Position numbers and translations under genes: made by a program. From DATBLE01 sp963719325 (lineage in GTDB: Bacteria > Actinomycetota > Thermoleophilia > Gaiellales > Gaiellaceae), in assembly GCA_963719325.1 (NCBI GenBank), contig CAVRBW010000025.1:18388-82387 (forward strand): a stretch of DNA of 64,000 nucleotides, read 5' to 3'. Under the pieces are notes generated by a model. The model ran no database searches. It was not told the DNA's origin and was given only the letters and a program-made list of their open reading frames with translations. This document shows positions 26,547 through 34,218 of the stretch, in pieces; position 1 is the first letter of the stretch; each line of letters opens with the position of its first letter.

Positions 26547-26753
26547 CTACCGCGCCGTCTCGAGGATGCGCCGGGCAAGAGGAAGCACCGTCGCGGCCTC
26601 CGGCGAGCCTTCGGTCAACGAGACCATCGAGCCGTCCTCGAAGTAGACGTCGACCCGCTCGCGGCGGCGGGCGACGTGCCGCCGGTAGAAGATCGTGCCC
26701 GCCAGCGAGCCCGTGGCGAGCACAACGCCCGTGAGGACCTTACGCCGCGGCAT
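26547..26753 (-). CDS. Small membrane-anchored hypothetical protein
   Basis: 68 residues from the ATG at 26753: PRRKVLTGVVLATGSLAGTI gives one short hydrophobic segment, followed by YRRHVARRRERVDVYFEDGS and a polar tail. I do not recognise a family. It overlaps the end of the Roadblock-domain gene by 14 bases and ends 9 bases before pyrE, so it is very likely translated. The tail (VDVYFEDGSMVSLTEGSPEA) is acidic and probably cytoplasmic. Confidence 0.6.
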   Translation of the reverse strand: MPRRKVLTGVVLATGSLAGTIFYRRHVARRRERVDVYFEDGSMVSLTEGSPEAATVLPLARRILETAR

Positions 26754-27147
26754 CGCCCGCCTCCTGCTCGGCGTCCTTTCGAGCACGCCGCTTGGGCTTC
26801 GGCTTCTCGCCGGCGGCGATGCTCCGGAGACAGCTCTTCAGGTCGTAGAAGACGAGCCCGACCGTCGGCTCGGGGCCGGTCGTCGCCACGATCGTCCGTG
26901 TGTCGTCGCGAACGACGAAGACGCTCCCCTCTCGCGTCGAGACCTCGAGTTGCGCCAGCTGCCGCCCGCCGTCGGTCGGGACCCGACCCACCGCCGCGAG
27001 CAGCTCCTGGGCAGTTCGTGCAAGCTCCCCTGATCGGGATTCGTCGAGCGTGGACGCAAGGGACGAGCCGTCGGCATCGAGAACGACGGCGGCCTCGAGC
27101 TGAGACGAAATCTCGGTCAGGTCGCCTAGCGCTTGCGCCGCATCCAT
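26740..27147 (-). CDS. Roadblock/LC7-domain protein
   Basis: 135 residues. The pattern DLTEISSQLEAAVVLDADGSSLAST, given here as DLTEISSQLEAAVVLD then ADGSSLAST, and later FVVRDDTRTIVATTGPEP fit the alpha-beta-beta-alpha Roadblock fold used by partners of small Ras-like GTPases (MglB, actinobacterial Cvn proteins). No GTPase or histidine kinase is next to it, so its partner is unknown. The C-terminus is a charged tail (KPKPKRRARKDAEQEAG). Divergent from the YihY gene with 20 bases between. Confidence 0.75.
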   Translation of the reverse strand: MDAAQALGDLTEISSQLEAAVVLDADGSSLASTLDESRSGELARTAQELLAAVGRVPTDGGRQLAQLEVSTREGSVFVVRDDTRTIVATTGPEPTVGLVFYDLKSCLRSIAAGEKPKPKRRARKDAEQEAGDAAA

Positions 27148-27167
27148 CGGCGCGAAACGCTAACACA

Positions 27168-27950
27168 GTGGCCGTTCGCCGCATCTTCTCGAAGTTCTTC
27201 GCCGACCGCGGCACGCATCTGGCTGCGATGATCGCCTACTTCGCGCTGCTCTCCTTCGTCCCGCTCCTCTTCATCTCGCTCGCACTCTTCGGTCTGTCGG
27301 GCCGCGCCGACGAGTCGAGCTACTTCGTCACCGAGCTCCAGCGGATCTTCCCGGACGCCTCGATCTCGAGCATCGTCACCGTGATCCGGACGATCCAGCG
27401 CAACGCGACCTCGCTCGGGCTGGTCGGCGGAGGGTTCCTCCTCTGGTCGTCGCTCTCGTTGTTCAGCGTCCTGGAGTCGGCTTTCAACATCGTCTACGGC
27501 CGTCCCAACCGGCCCTTCTTGCACGGGAAGGCGCTCGCGGTGGTGTTCATGCTGGCCTCGCTCGTCACCCTCTTCGCCGGGCTGCTCATCGGGGGCCTCG
27601 GCGCCCACCTGCTCAATCGCTTCGCACCGGGGTTCCTCGGCAACCGCTACGTCGCGTACGCCCTGTCGGTGGCCGTCTCGTCGTTGGCCGTGTTCGTCTT
27701 CCTCGTCTCCTCGTACCGCTTCCTCACGAACACGCAGCTCCGGGTGCGCGACGTCCTCCCGGGTGCGATCGTCGCGACCGTGACGCTGGAGGCGACCTTC
27801 CAGGTGCTGCCGGTCTACATCGGACTCTCGAAGCACGTGCCGGCCGCGCAGGCGCTCGGCGGACCTGCGCTGCTCCTGATCTGGTTCTACGTGATGGCGA
27901 ACGTGATTGTGTTCGGGGCCGAGGTCAACCTGCTGCGAGCGCGCTCCTGA
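27168..27950 (+). CDS. YihY/BrkB-family inner membrane protein
   Basis: 260 residues with about six hydrophobic segments. HLAAMIAYFALLSFVPLLF is the typical first block; SLSLFSVLESAFNIVYGRPN and the later ALLLIWFYVMANVIVFGAEVN are also family hallmarks. The biochemical role of this family is not settled; the old name ribonuclease BN is wrong for it. I use the GTG at 27168; an open frame runs far upstream but only over opposite-strand genes. The 3' end overlaps rdgB by 26 bases convergently. Confidence 0.88.
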   Translation: MAVRRIFSKFFADRGTHLAAMIAYFALLSFVPLLFISLALFGLSGRADESSYFVTELQRIFPDASISSIVTVIRTIQRNATSLGLVGGGFLLWSSLSLFSVLESAFNIVYGRPNRPFLHGKALAVVFMLASLVTLFAGLLIGGLGAHLLNRFAPGFLGNRYVAYALSVAVSSLAVFVFLVSSYRFLTNTQLRVRDVLPGAIVATVTLEATFQVLPVYIGLSKHVPAAQALGGPALLLIWFYVMANVIVFGAEVNLLRARS

Positions 27951-28503
27951 GCGCGGCGGCCGCTCGCGCGCGGTGCGAGTGGCTGCGCTTCCAGGCGTTC
28001 CCCAGCTCCGCAACCGTCCGGGTCGCCCCCTCCGGAACGAAGATCGGGTCGTAGCCGAACCCCTCGGACCCCCGCTGCGCACTGGCGATGTGCCCGGAGA
28101 GCGTCCCGGTTCCGCGCACCTCCCGCCCGTCCGGGCCGAGCGCGACGAGCTCGCAGACGTAGCGGGCGCGGCGGTCGTCGGAACCGGCGAGCTCCTGCAG
28201 CAGCTCCGCGATCGGATCCTCGGCCCAGCGGGCCGAGTGGACACCCGGGGCTCCGCCGAGCGCCGTGACCTCGATGCCGGAGTCCTCGCCGAGCATCCAG
28301 TCAGTCGGAGGGCCGACGTCGCGGCCGAATCGCGCCTTGGCGCGGGCGTTGTCGACGTAGGACTCGCCGGTCTCGGGTGGGAAGTCGCGGGCGTCCAACA
28401 GCCGGATCGTCCACCCCGGAAGCGCCGCCTCGAGCTCGCGGCGCTTGTGCTCGTTCCGGGAGCAGAGCGTCGCCGTCAGGAGCGCCCCGTCCGGAGCTCT
28501 CAC
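27925..28503 (-). CDS. rdgB: XTP/dITP diphosphatase (RdgB/HAM1)
   Basis: 192 residues. LCSRNEHKRRELEAALP (SxNxxK), GEDSGIEVTALGGAPGVHSARWA, GTGTLSGHIA and SEGFGYDPIFVPEG are the standard family blocks. It hydrolyses non-canonical purine nucleoside triphosphates to keep them out of DNA and RNA. A GTG start forms a GTGA overlap with mgtC. The murI-rph-rdgB linkage is common in bacteria. Confidence 0.95.
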   Translation of the reverse strand: MRAPDGALLTATLCSRNEHKRRELEAALPGWTIRLLDARDFPPETGESYVDNARAKARFGRDVGPPTDWMLGEDSGIEVTALGGAPGVHSARWAEDPIAELLQELAGSDDRRARYVCELVALGPDGREVRGTGTLSGHIASAQRGSEGFGYDPIFVPEGATRTVAELGNAWKRSHSHRARAAAALRSALAAG

Positions 28504-29171
28504 CTCTGCCAGCGGGCCTCCTCGACCTGTGCCAACGAGGACACGGCGTCCAGGGCCGCCGTCCTCGCGGCGCGGTCCAGGCGAAGCTCGATCTCCAGGC
28601 GCTTGCCGTCACGTCGCAGCGCGAGCAGGTCGCCCACGCGCTCGAGCGCGGTCAGGACCTCGCCGCTCGCAGCACCGTCGGCGAGATCGACCACCATCCG
28701 GGTCGCCCCACGTTGCGGGAGCATCCGCTCCTTCACCCACTCGAGCGGCCGCAGGCTGACGATCGCGGCGACGGTCGCGATCAGCGCGCCCTCCCAGTAG
28801 CCGGCTCCCGCCGCCATGCCGATCGCCGCCACCAGCCACAGGCTTGCTGCGGTGGTCAGACCGCGAACGGTGAAGCCTTGGCGGAAGATCACCCCGGCGC
28901 CCAGAAATCCGATCCCGGTGACGATCTGGGCCGCGACGCGCGACGGATCGAAGCTGACGGTGTTGCCGCCGAAGAAGTCCGCGAAGCCGTACGCGCCGAC
29001 GAGCGTGAACAGCGCCGAACCCACGGAGACGAGCATGTGGGTGCGCAGCCCTGCTGCCTTCTCGTCCAGCTCGCGCTCCAGTCCGATCACCCCGCCGAGC
29101 CCGGCGGCGACGACCAGGCGAAGAAGGGTCTCGTCCCAGCCGAGCGTGGGCAGGTCAGCGACGAGGTGCAT
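28500..29171 (-). CDS. MgtC/SapB-family membrane protein
   Basis: 223 residues. Four hydrophobic segments form the N-terminal MgtC domain: LRLVVAAGLGGVIGLERE, LRTHMLVSVGSALFTLV, VTGIGFLGAGVIF and VRGLTTAASLWLVAAIGMAAG. A C-terminal cytoplasmic domain of about 80 residues follows and resembles the ACT-like tail of larger members. The family is tied to magnesium limitation and virulence in other bacteria; its exact activity is unsettled. It is set inside the murI-rph-rdgB operon, overlapping rph by 17 bases. Confidence 0.88.
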   Translation of the reverse strand: MHLVADLPTLGWDETLLRLVVAAGLGGVIGLERELDEKAAGLRTHMLVSVGSALFTLVGAYGFADFFGGNTVSFDPSRVAAQIVTGIGFLGAGVIFRQGFTVRGLTTAASLWLVAAIGMAAGAGYWEGALIATVAAIVSLRPLEWVKERMLPQRGATRMVVDLADGAASGEVLTALERVGDLLALRRDGKRLEIELRLDRAARTAALDAVSSLAQVEEARWQR

Positions 29172-29868
29172 CGACTGCCTCCTGCTGGGCGACGGCGATC
29201 AGGCCGATCCCCCGCGCAGCCAGCTCGAGCAGCTCGTCGAGCTGATCGCGTCCGAACGGAACGCGCTCAGCGGTCGCCTGCACCTCGACCAGCCGTTCGT
29301 CGCCCGTCATGACGACGTTCAGGTCGACGTCGGCGGTCGAGTCCTCCGAGTAGTCGAGGTCGAGCAGAATCTCGCCGCCGACGATCCCGAGCGAGATCGC
29401 AGCGACCGAGCCCGGCATGGCCTTGGCGAGACCGAAGCGGTCGAGCGCGCGGCGCGCTGCGACCCAGGCGCCCGAGATCGCCGCGCAGCGGGTGCCGCCG
29501 TCCGCCTGGAGCACGTCGCAGTCGAGCCACAGGGTCCGCTCGCCGAGCGCCCCGAAGTCGGTCACGGCCCGGACCGCCCGGCCGATCAGGCGCTGGATCT
29601 CCACCGTGCGGCCCTTCTGCTTGCCGGCGCTCGCCTCTCGCTGGGTGCGCTGGCCCGTCGACGCCGGCAGAAGCGAGTACTCGGCCGTGATCCATCCCTT
29701 CCCCCGGCCGGCCATCCACCGGGGAACCCCTTCCTCGACCGACGCCGTGCACAGGACTCGCGTCTTGCCCTGCGCGAACAGGACGGCGCCGTGAGGCTGC
29801 TCGAGGTAGTCGGGCACGATCTCGAGCTGGCGGATCTGGTCGTGCCGGCGTCCGTCCGCGCGATTCAC
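29155..29868 (-). CDS. rph: Ribonuclease PH
   Basis: 237 residues. GKTRVLCTASVEEGVPRW, GWITAEYSLLPASTGQR, EIQRLIGRAVRAV, LDCDVLQADGGTRCAAISGA and LLDLDYSEDSTADVDLNVV match the RNase PH fold and its phosphate site. It trims tRNA 3' ends phosphorolytically. A GTG start overlaps the murI stop (GTGA). Confidence 0.96.
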   Translation of the reverse strand: MNRADGRRHDQIRQLEIVPDYLEQPHGAVLFAQGKTRVLCTASVEEGVPRWMAGRGKGWITAEYSLLPASTGQRTQREASAGKQKGRTVEIQRLIGRAVRAVTDFGALGERTLWLDCDVLQADGGTRCAAISGAWVAARRALDRFGLAKAMPGSVAAISLGIVGGEILLDLDYSEDSTADVDLNVVMTGDERLVEVQATAERVPFGRDQLDELLELAARGIGLIAVAQQEAVDAPRR

Positions 29869-30686
29869 GCCGCCGCCTTCTCGAGCTCCGCCGGCTCCAC
29901 GCGCTCGACCTCGTCGATCGGAAGCTGCAGGAAGCGCGCGCCGGTCACGCGGAAGACCTCCGCGTCGCCGGTCGTCATGAACCGGTAGGCGCCTTCGCGG
30001 CCCGCGGCGTTCTCGATGCCCTTGCGGGCCAGGGTCTCCGCCACCTCGCGCGCAGTCTCCTCGGCCGAGAAGACCAGCGTCACCCCTCGGCCGAACACCC
30101 GCTGGAAGATCGGGCGGATCAGCGGGTAGTGCGTGCAGCCGAGGACGACCGTGTCCACGTCCGCCTCCTTCAACGGCCCGGCGTACTCGCGCACGGCAGC
30201 GAGCGTCTCCGGGCCAAACGGATCATCGCTCTCGATCAGAGGGACGAGGCGCGGGCAGGCGACCGAAGTCATCCGTACACCCGCGTCGAGGGTCCGCACC
30301 AGCTGCTCGTAGCGGCCGGCGTCGACCGTCAGCTGCGTCGCGAGCAACCCGATCCGGCGGTTCCGCGTCGCCTGCACGGCTGCGTGCGCCTCGGGCGTGA
30401 TCACGCCCACCACCGGGACCGAGAGCGATTCCTGCAGTCCGGGCAGCGCGGCCGACGTCGCGGCGTTGCAGGCGACCAGGATCAGCTTCACGCCCTGCGC
30501 CTCCAGGTAGGCGCCGATCTCGTGCGCGAACTGGGCGACCTCCGGGAGCGGCCTCGGCCCGTACGGCAGACGCGCGCCGTCGCCGAGGTAGACGAAGTCC
30601 TCGTGTGGCATCGTCACGAGACACTCGTGCAGGACGGTCAGACCGCCCATGCCCGAATCGAACACGCCCACCGGACGCGAGTCCAT
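29865..30686 (-). CDS. murI: Glutamate racemase
   Basis: 273 residues. GVFDSGMGGLTVLHE, YLGDGARLPYGPRP, ILVACNAATSAALP (first catalytic Cys) and VVLGCTHYPLIRP (second catalytic Cys) are all present. It makes D-glutamate for peptidoglycan. It is the first gene of the overlapping murI-rph-mgtC-rdgB unit. The start is 23 bases from the divergent DUF72 gene, so the two promoters overlap. Confidence 0.95.
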   Translation of the reverse strand: MDSRPVGVFDSGMGGLTVLHECLVTMPHEDFVYLGDGARLPYGPRPLPEVAQFAHEIGAYLEAQGVKLILVACNAATSAALPGLQESLSVPVVGVITPEAHAAVQATRNRRIGLLATQLTVDAGRYEQLVRTLDAGVRMTSVACPRLVPLIESDDPFGPETLAAVREYAGPLKEADVDTVVLGCTHYPLIRPIFQRVFGRGVTLVFSAEETAREVAETLARKGIENAAGREGAYRFMTTGDAEVFRVTGARFLQLPIDEVERVEPAELEKAAA

Positions 30687-30709
30687 CCGGGCAATCTTAT
30701 GGTGGCGGG

Positions 30710-31576
30710 ATGGCGGCGATCCGGATCGGAACCTGCAGCTGGGCGGACGACGGCCTCGTCAAGCGCTGGTACCCGCGCGGCGTCTCGTCCCCGGCGGCAC
30801 GCCTCGCCTACTACGCCGAGCGCTTCGACACGGTCGAGATCGATTCGCCCTTCTACCACCTGCCTTCTCCCGAGACGGCTGCGAAGTGGGCTGAACGGAC
30901 GTCGGCCGGCTTCGTCTTCCACGCCAAGGCGAGCGGGGAGATGACCGGCCACCGGCAGGCTGAGCAGAAGGAGTCGTTCGCCGCCTTCCGAGAGGCACTG
31001 GCGCCGCTCGAAGAGGCAGGAAAGCTGCGCGGCGTCCTCCTCCAGTACCCCCCTCGCTTCGTGAAATCGCGCGAGGCGCTGGACGAGCTTGCAGGCGTCG
31101 CGTCGCTGCTCGACCCGCTCGTGCCGCTGATCGAGTTCCGCCACCGATCGTGGGTCGACGAGGACGAGCGGGCGGACACCTTCTCGTTTCTCGAGCGGCA
31201 CCGCCTCGCCTACGTCTCCGTCGACTCGCCCCGAACACGTGCGAGCAACGTGTTGCCCAGGATCGCCGCGGCGACGCACCCCGTCGCGTACGTGCGCTTC
31301 CACGGCCGCAACTGGCGGACGTGGAACCTGAGGGGGAAGACGTCGGCCGAGCGGTTCGACTGGCTCTACGACCGCGAGGAGCTCGAGGACTGGGTCGAGC
31401 CGCTGGCCGAGCTCTCCGGCCGGGCCGACGAGGTGTACGCGCTCTTCAACAACAACCGCTACGACTACGCGCCTCGCAGCGCACGGGTCCTGCGCGGCTT
31501 GCTGGACGAGCGCGAGATCCCCGCCATGGGCGGGATCGAGCCCCCGGCGACAGGGCAGCTAGAGTTCGGCCTGTGA
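30710..31576 (+). CDS. DUF72-family protein (YecE-like)
   Basis: 288 residues from the ATG at 30710 with a GGTGGCGGG ribosome site. IRIGTCSWADDGLVKRWYP, YYAERFDTVEIDSPFY, VPLIEFRHRSWVDED and YVRFHGRN fit the DUF72 TIM-barrel family. The chemistry of the family is unknown; a His/Arg/Asp-lined cleft suggests a phosphate- or nucleotide-linked reaction (inference). The protein ends with a proline-rich tail. Confidence 0.88.
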   Translation: MAAIRIGTCSWADDGLVKRWYPRGVSSPAARLAYYAERFDTVEIDSPFYHLPSPETAAKWAERTSAGFVFHAKASGEMTGHRQAEQKESFAAFREALAPLEEAGKLRGVLLQYPPRFVKSREALDELAGVASLLDPLVPLIEFRHRSWVDEDERADTFSFLERHRLAYVSVDSPRTRASNVLPRIAAATHPVAYVRFHGRNWRTWNLRGKTSAERFDWLYDREELEDWVEPLAELSGRADEVYALFNNNRYDYAPRSARVLRGLLDEREIPAMGGIEPPATGQLEFGL

Positions 31577-31603
31577 ACGTGTCGCGCGCCTTCGGCTCGC
31601 TCC

Positions 31604-31629
31604 CGCGGGGGCACACATGTTTCCCCGCG
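31604..31629. repeat. Degenerate repeat-A-like hairpin
   Basis: CGCGGGG (31604-31610), 12 bases, CCCCGCG (31623-31629), followed by GAGCCCCCTT and, near 31680, another CCCGGTTCCCCCGGGCCCCCTCC-like run (quoted loosely; spacing differs from other copies). It follows the DUF72 stop and fills the gap before the start palindrome of the amidotransferase gene. I regard it as a decayed member of family A. Confidence 0.4.
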
Positions 31630-31694
31630 AGCCCCCTTCTTTCAGAGGCCGTCGTTGCTGAGGGCACCTCCCGGTTCCCCCGGGCCCCCTCCCC

Positions 31695-31727
31695 ACGTTC
31701 ATCGGGCGCAATTCGCCCGATGAACGT
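31695..31727. promoter_or_regulatory. 14-bp inverted repeat containing a start codon
   Basis: ACGTTCATCGGGCG (31695-31708), loop CAATT, CGCCCGATGAACGT (31714-31727): a perfect 14-bp inverted repeat. The ATG of the amidotransferase gene (31720-31722) lies in the right arm, 8 bases from its outer end. No Shine-Dalgarno sequence precedes the ATG. Either an operator over the start of a leaderless message or an RNA hairpin that hides the start codon is possible. The same layout occurs at 49079-49113. Confidence 0.6.
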
Positions 31728-32430
31728 CCTCGCCGTGATCCACGGCGCCAACTGCCGGGCGGGCGTGTTCGGAGAGGCCGCCGAGGAAGCGGGACATCGA
31801 TGCGAGGAGTGGTCCCTCGCCTGGGGCACACCGCCGCCTCGGCCGATCGACGACTACGGCGCGGTGCTCGTGCTCGGCGGCTCGATGCACGCGGACCAGG
31901 ACGACTGCCACCCGTGGCTGCGCGAAGAGAACCTCTTCATCCAGCGCCTGCTCGACAGGCGGGTGCCGATGCTCGGCGTCTGCCTCGGGGTCCAGCTGAT
32001 CGCCAAGGCCGTCGGTGCGCGCGTGTACCCACTCGAGGCGGGACCGGAGATCGGCTGGGTGCCCACAACGCTGACCGACGCCGCCGCAGCCGACCCCCTC
32101 TGCTCGCGTCTGCCGTCGAGCTTCGACGCGTTCGCGTGGCACTACTACACCTACGACGTCCCGGCCGGCGCCGAGGAGCTCGCAGGGAGCGCCTGCTGCA
32201 ACCAGGCCTTCCGCCTCGGAGACGCGGCGTGGGGCATCCAGTTTCACGCCGAAGTCACGCTCGAGACCGTCCGCAGCTGGCTCGCCGACAAGGAGGAGTT
32301 CCCGCTCGATCTCGACCGCGCCAAGCTCGAGGCCGAGACGGAGCAGAGAATCGGGGCCTGGAACGAGCTCGGCAGAAGCCTCTGCGGCAGCTTCCTCGAG
32401 GTCTCCGAGCGCGCGGCCGTCGCCGTCTAG
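31720..32430 (+). CDS. Class I glutamine amidotransferase-like protein
   Basis: 236 residues. VLVLGGSMHADQD (oxyanion region), MLGVCLGVQLIAKAVGA (nucleophile Cys) and WGIQFHAEVTLE (His-x-Glu) form a complete GATase triad. There is no synthetase domain, so it is of the stand-alone type similar to GMP-synthase-like amidotransferases that act on peptides or amino acids. The start codon is embedded in a long inverted repeat and no ribosome site is present. Downstream a repeat-A copy separates it from the convergent rhodanese gene. Confidence 0.85.
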   Translation: MNVLAVIHGANCRAGVFGEAAEEAGHRCEEWSLAWGTPPPRPIDDYGAVLVLGGSMHADQDDCHPWLREENLFIQRLLDRRVPMLGVCLGVQLIAKAVGARVYPLEAGPEIGWVPTTLTDAAAADPLCSRLPSSFDAFAWHYYTYDVPAGAEELAGSACCNQAFRLGDAAWGIQFHAEVTLETVRSWLADKEEFPLDLDRAKLEAETEQRIGAWNELGRSLCGSFLEVSERAAVAV

Positions 32431-32435
32431 CAAGC

Positions 32436-32542
32436 GTGGGGGAACCCATGGTCCCCCACGGTCCCCCTCCTTGGCGCGCGTGGCAAATCGCCGTGCGCTC
32501 CGGCGAGAGCGCGGTCTCGCCTCCGCGCGGAGGTTCCCCCAC
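32436..32542. repeat. Dispersed repeat family A, full copy with closing arm
   Basis: Module 1 is GTGGGGGAACC, CAT, GGTCCCCCAC (32436-32459, one base short in the right arm). Module 2 (32495-32530) differs at two of 36 positions from the copies at 15129 and 24173. The element then ends in GGTTCCCCCAC (32532-32542), the inverse of its first 11 bases, so the whole 107-bp unit is bounded by inverted repeats. It lies between convergent genes. Confidence 0.75.
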
Positions 32543-32543
32543 G

Positions 32544-33329
32544 TCACTCGGCCGGGAGCTCGTCGTGGCGGGACCACTCGTGCCACGAGCCGGGGTAGTT
32601 CCGCGCCCGGTAGCCGGCGGCACGGAGCGCCATCGAAGCAAGCGCCGAGCGGGAGCCCGAGTGGCAGTAGGCGACGATCTCGGACCCTTCGGGAAGGCCC
32701 ACGACCGCGCGGATCTCGTCCGGGGGGAGTGGCGTACCTGGAGCAGCGAAGAGCAGCCCGACCTCGAGGTGGCGCGCACCGGGGATGTGACCCTGGCGGG
32801 GGTCGCAGGGGTATCCGCCCTTGCCGGCGAACTCGTCGTCCCGGCGCACGTCGAGGATCGTCAGCTCCGGGTCGTCGAGTCGGCCGCGGAGCTCCTCCAG
32901 CGTGGGCACCACCTCGAGCCGTGGATCGAGCTCGATCCGGTTCTTGTCCAGCTCCACCACTCCCTTCGCGAGCTCGCCTTCCCAGGCGGCGATGCCGCCC
33001 ACCATGACCGCCACGGCCGGATGCCCGGCAAGCTCGGCGAGCTGGGCCGACGACGAGGCTCCGATCCCGTCGCCTCGATCGTAGAGCACGAGCCGTTCCT
33101 TGCCCGTCACCCCGTGACGTCGCAGCCGCAGCCCGACCTCCGCCGCAAGCGCGTCCAGCACCTCGCGGTCGGTGACCGGAGCGGGCGAGCCGAGCACGAG
33201 CGGAATCGAGCCGGGAATGTGGCCGCGCATGTGCGCGTTCGGCCCGCGTACGTCGGCGACCAGTAGGTCGGGCTCGCCAAGGTGGGCGGCGACCCAGGCT
33301 GCGTCCACGACGGGAGGAAGGTCGTTCAT
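32544..33329 (-). CDS. Two-domain rhodanese (thiosulfate/3-mercaptopyruvate sulfurtransferase)
   Basis: 261 residues. The N-terminal rhodanese domain is the inactive type (LVADVRGPNAHMRGHIPGSI; given as LVADVRGPNAHMR and GHIPGSI). The C-terminal domain carries ILDVRRDDEFAGK and VAYCHSGSRSALA with the active-site Cys in CHSGSR. It transfers sulfur from thiosulfate or mercaptopyruvate to a thiol or cyanide acceptor. The ATG at 33329 has GAGGCCGGA upstream; an ATG 21 bases earlier is an alternative. The upstream gap holds a family C repeat. Confidence 0.88.
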   Translation of the reverse strand: MNDLPPVVDAAWVAAHLGEPDLLVADVRGPNAHMRGHIPGSIPLVLGSPAPVTDREVLDALAAEVGLRLRRHGVTGKERLVLYDRGDGIGASSSAQLAELAGHPAVAVMVGGIAAWEGELAKGVVELDKNRIELDPRLEVVPTLEELRGRLDDPELTILDVRRDDEFAGKGGYPCDPRQGHIPGARHLEVGLLFAAPGTPLPPDEIRAVVGLPEGSEIVAYCHSGSRSALASMALRAAGYRARNYPGSWHEWSRHDELPAE

Positions 33330-33355
33330 TCCGGCCTCGACCGCCCCCATGCTTC

Positions 33356-33454
33356 CGTCGCCGCGACCGACATGGCGGGCGCGGCATGTGACGGTCCCTG
33401 GGGTGCGAGCTGTCTTGGGGAAGGGGGCACGCGGGGCACCTTCGGCGCCCCGCG
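33356..33454. repeat. Dispersed repeat, family C arm plus GC hairpin
   Basis: The 30-base arm at 33356-33385 is identical to 17663-17692. After a GGTGCGAG-containing spacer, similar to that in the other copy, comes a hairpin: CGCGGGGC (33430-33437), 9 bases, GCCCCGCG (33447-33454). It occupies the gap between the rhodanese start and the alpha/beta hydrolase stop. The rest of the gap to 33534 shows only short GC repeats. Confidence 0.65.
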
Positions 33455-33534
33455 GAAGGGGGCCCTGTTTGCTTCGCACGCTTCGCGTGCAGTGGCCGTT
33501 TCCCCCGCGAGAGCGAGTCGAAGACGAGCGACTC

Positions 33535-34218
33535 TCACAGCTCACCCAGGAACGCGGAGACGATCCGGTTGAACTCGTCGGGGCGCTCCATGCTCGGCAT
33601 GTGGCCGGCGCCCTCGAGCTCCTCGAGCCGAGCGTTCGGGGCCGCAGCGGCGAGCGCGCGACCGACCTCAGGGGGAATCAGGGGGTCATCCTCGCCCACG
33701 ACCACCAGCAGCGGGATCTCGCTCGTCACCGCCTCGGTCGAGTCGGCCCGGTCGCGAATCGCCTCGACCGCCCGGACGAGGTCGTCCGGATCCTGCTCGG
33801 CGGCGAGTCCGTGGGCGCGCTCGACCACGGCCGGAGCGGCCGCCTCGGAGAAGAAGCTCCGCGCGGCGACGTCCCAGAGCCCTTCCCCGCCGCGTGACCG
33901 CGCGGTCTCGATCCAGTGCTCGCGCAGGGGCCGGCGTTCGGGCGGATCCGCGTCGGCGCGCGAGCCCGTGAAGACGATGCCCTCGAGCCGCTCCGGCGCG
34001 AGCCTGGCGATCGCGCCGGCGCAGTAGCCGCCCATCGAAGCTCCGATCGCGACGAGGCGCCCGGGAACGCGCTGGAGAACGTTCAGTGCCCATTCGTCCG
34101 TGCTCGACCCGAGCTCGTACAGGTTCGGTGCGTGCACCTCGTGATCGCCGAACGCCTCGAGCTGAGGCTCCCACATCCGCTCGTCGAACGGAAGCGCGTG
34201 GAGCAACGCGAGCTTCAT
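33535..34218 (-). CDS. Alpha/beta-hydrolase fold protein
   Basis: 227 residues. LVAIGASMGGYCAGAIARLAPE is the nucleophile elbow (GxSxG as GASMGG), VVVGEDDPLIPPEVG supplies the acid, and GAGHMPSMERP the catalytic His. The substrate (ester, lactone or similar) cannot be told. The ATG overlaps the GST-like stop (ATGA), so it is the last gene of the chain that runs down from the SDR at 40638. Confidence 0.85.
   Translation of the reverse strand: MKLALLHALPFDERMWEPQLEAFGDHEVHAPNLYELGSSTDEWALNVLQRVPGRLVAIGASMGGYCAGAIARLAPERLEGIVFTGSRADADPPERRPLREHWIETARSRGGEGLWDVAARSFFSEAAAPAVVERAHGLAAEQDPDDLVRAVEAIRDRADSTEAVTSEIPLLVVVGEDDPLIPPEVGRALAAAAPNARLEELEGAGHMPSMERPDEFNRIVSAFLGEL

Noticed and set aside
31559..31831. 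Small minus-strand gene starting in the left arm of the 31.7-kb palindrome
   Set aside because: The ATG there is only the mirror image of the real start; the product is low-complexity Gly/Arg/Pro encoded by repeat sequence.
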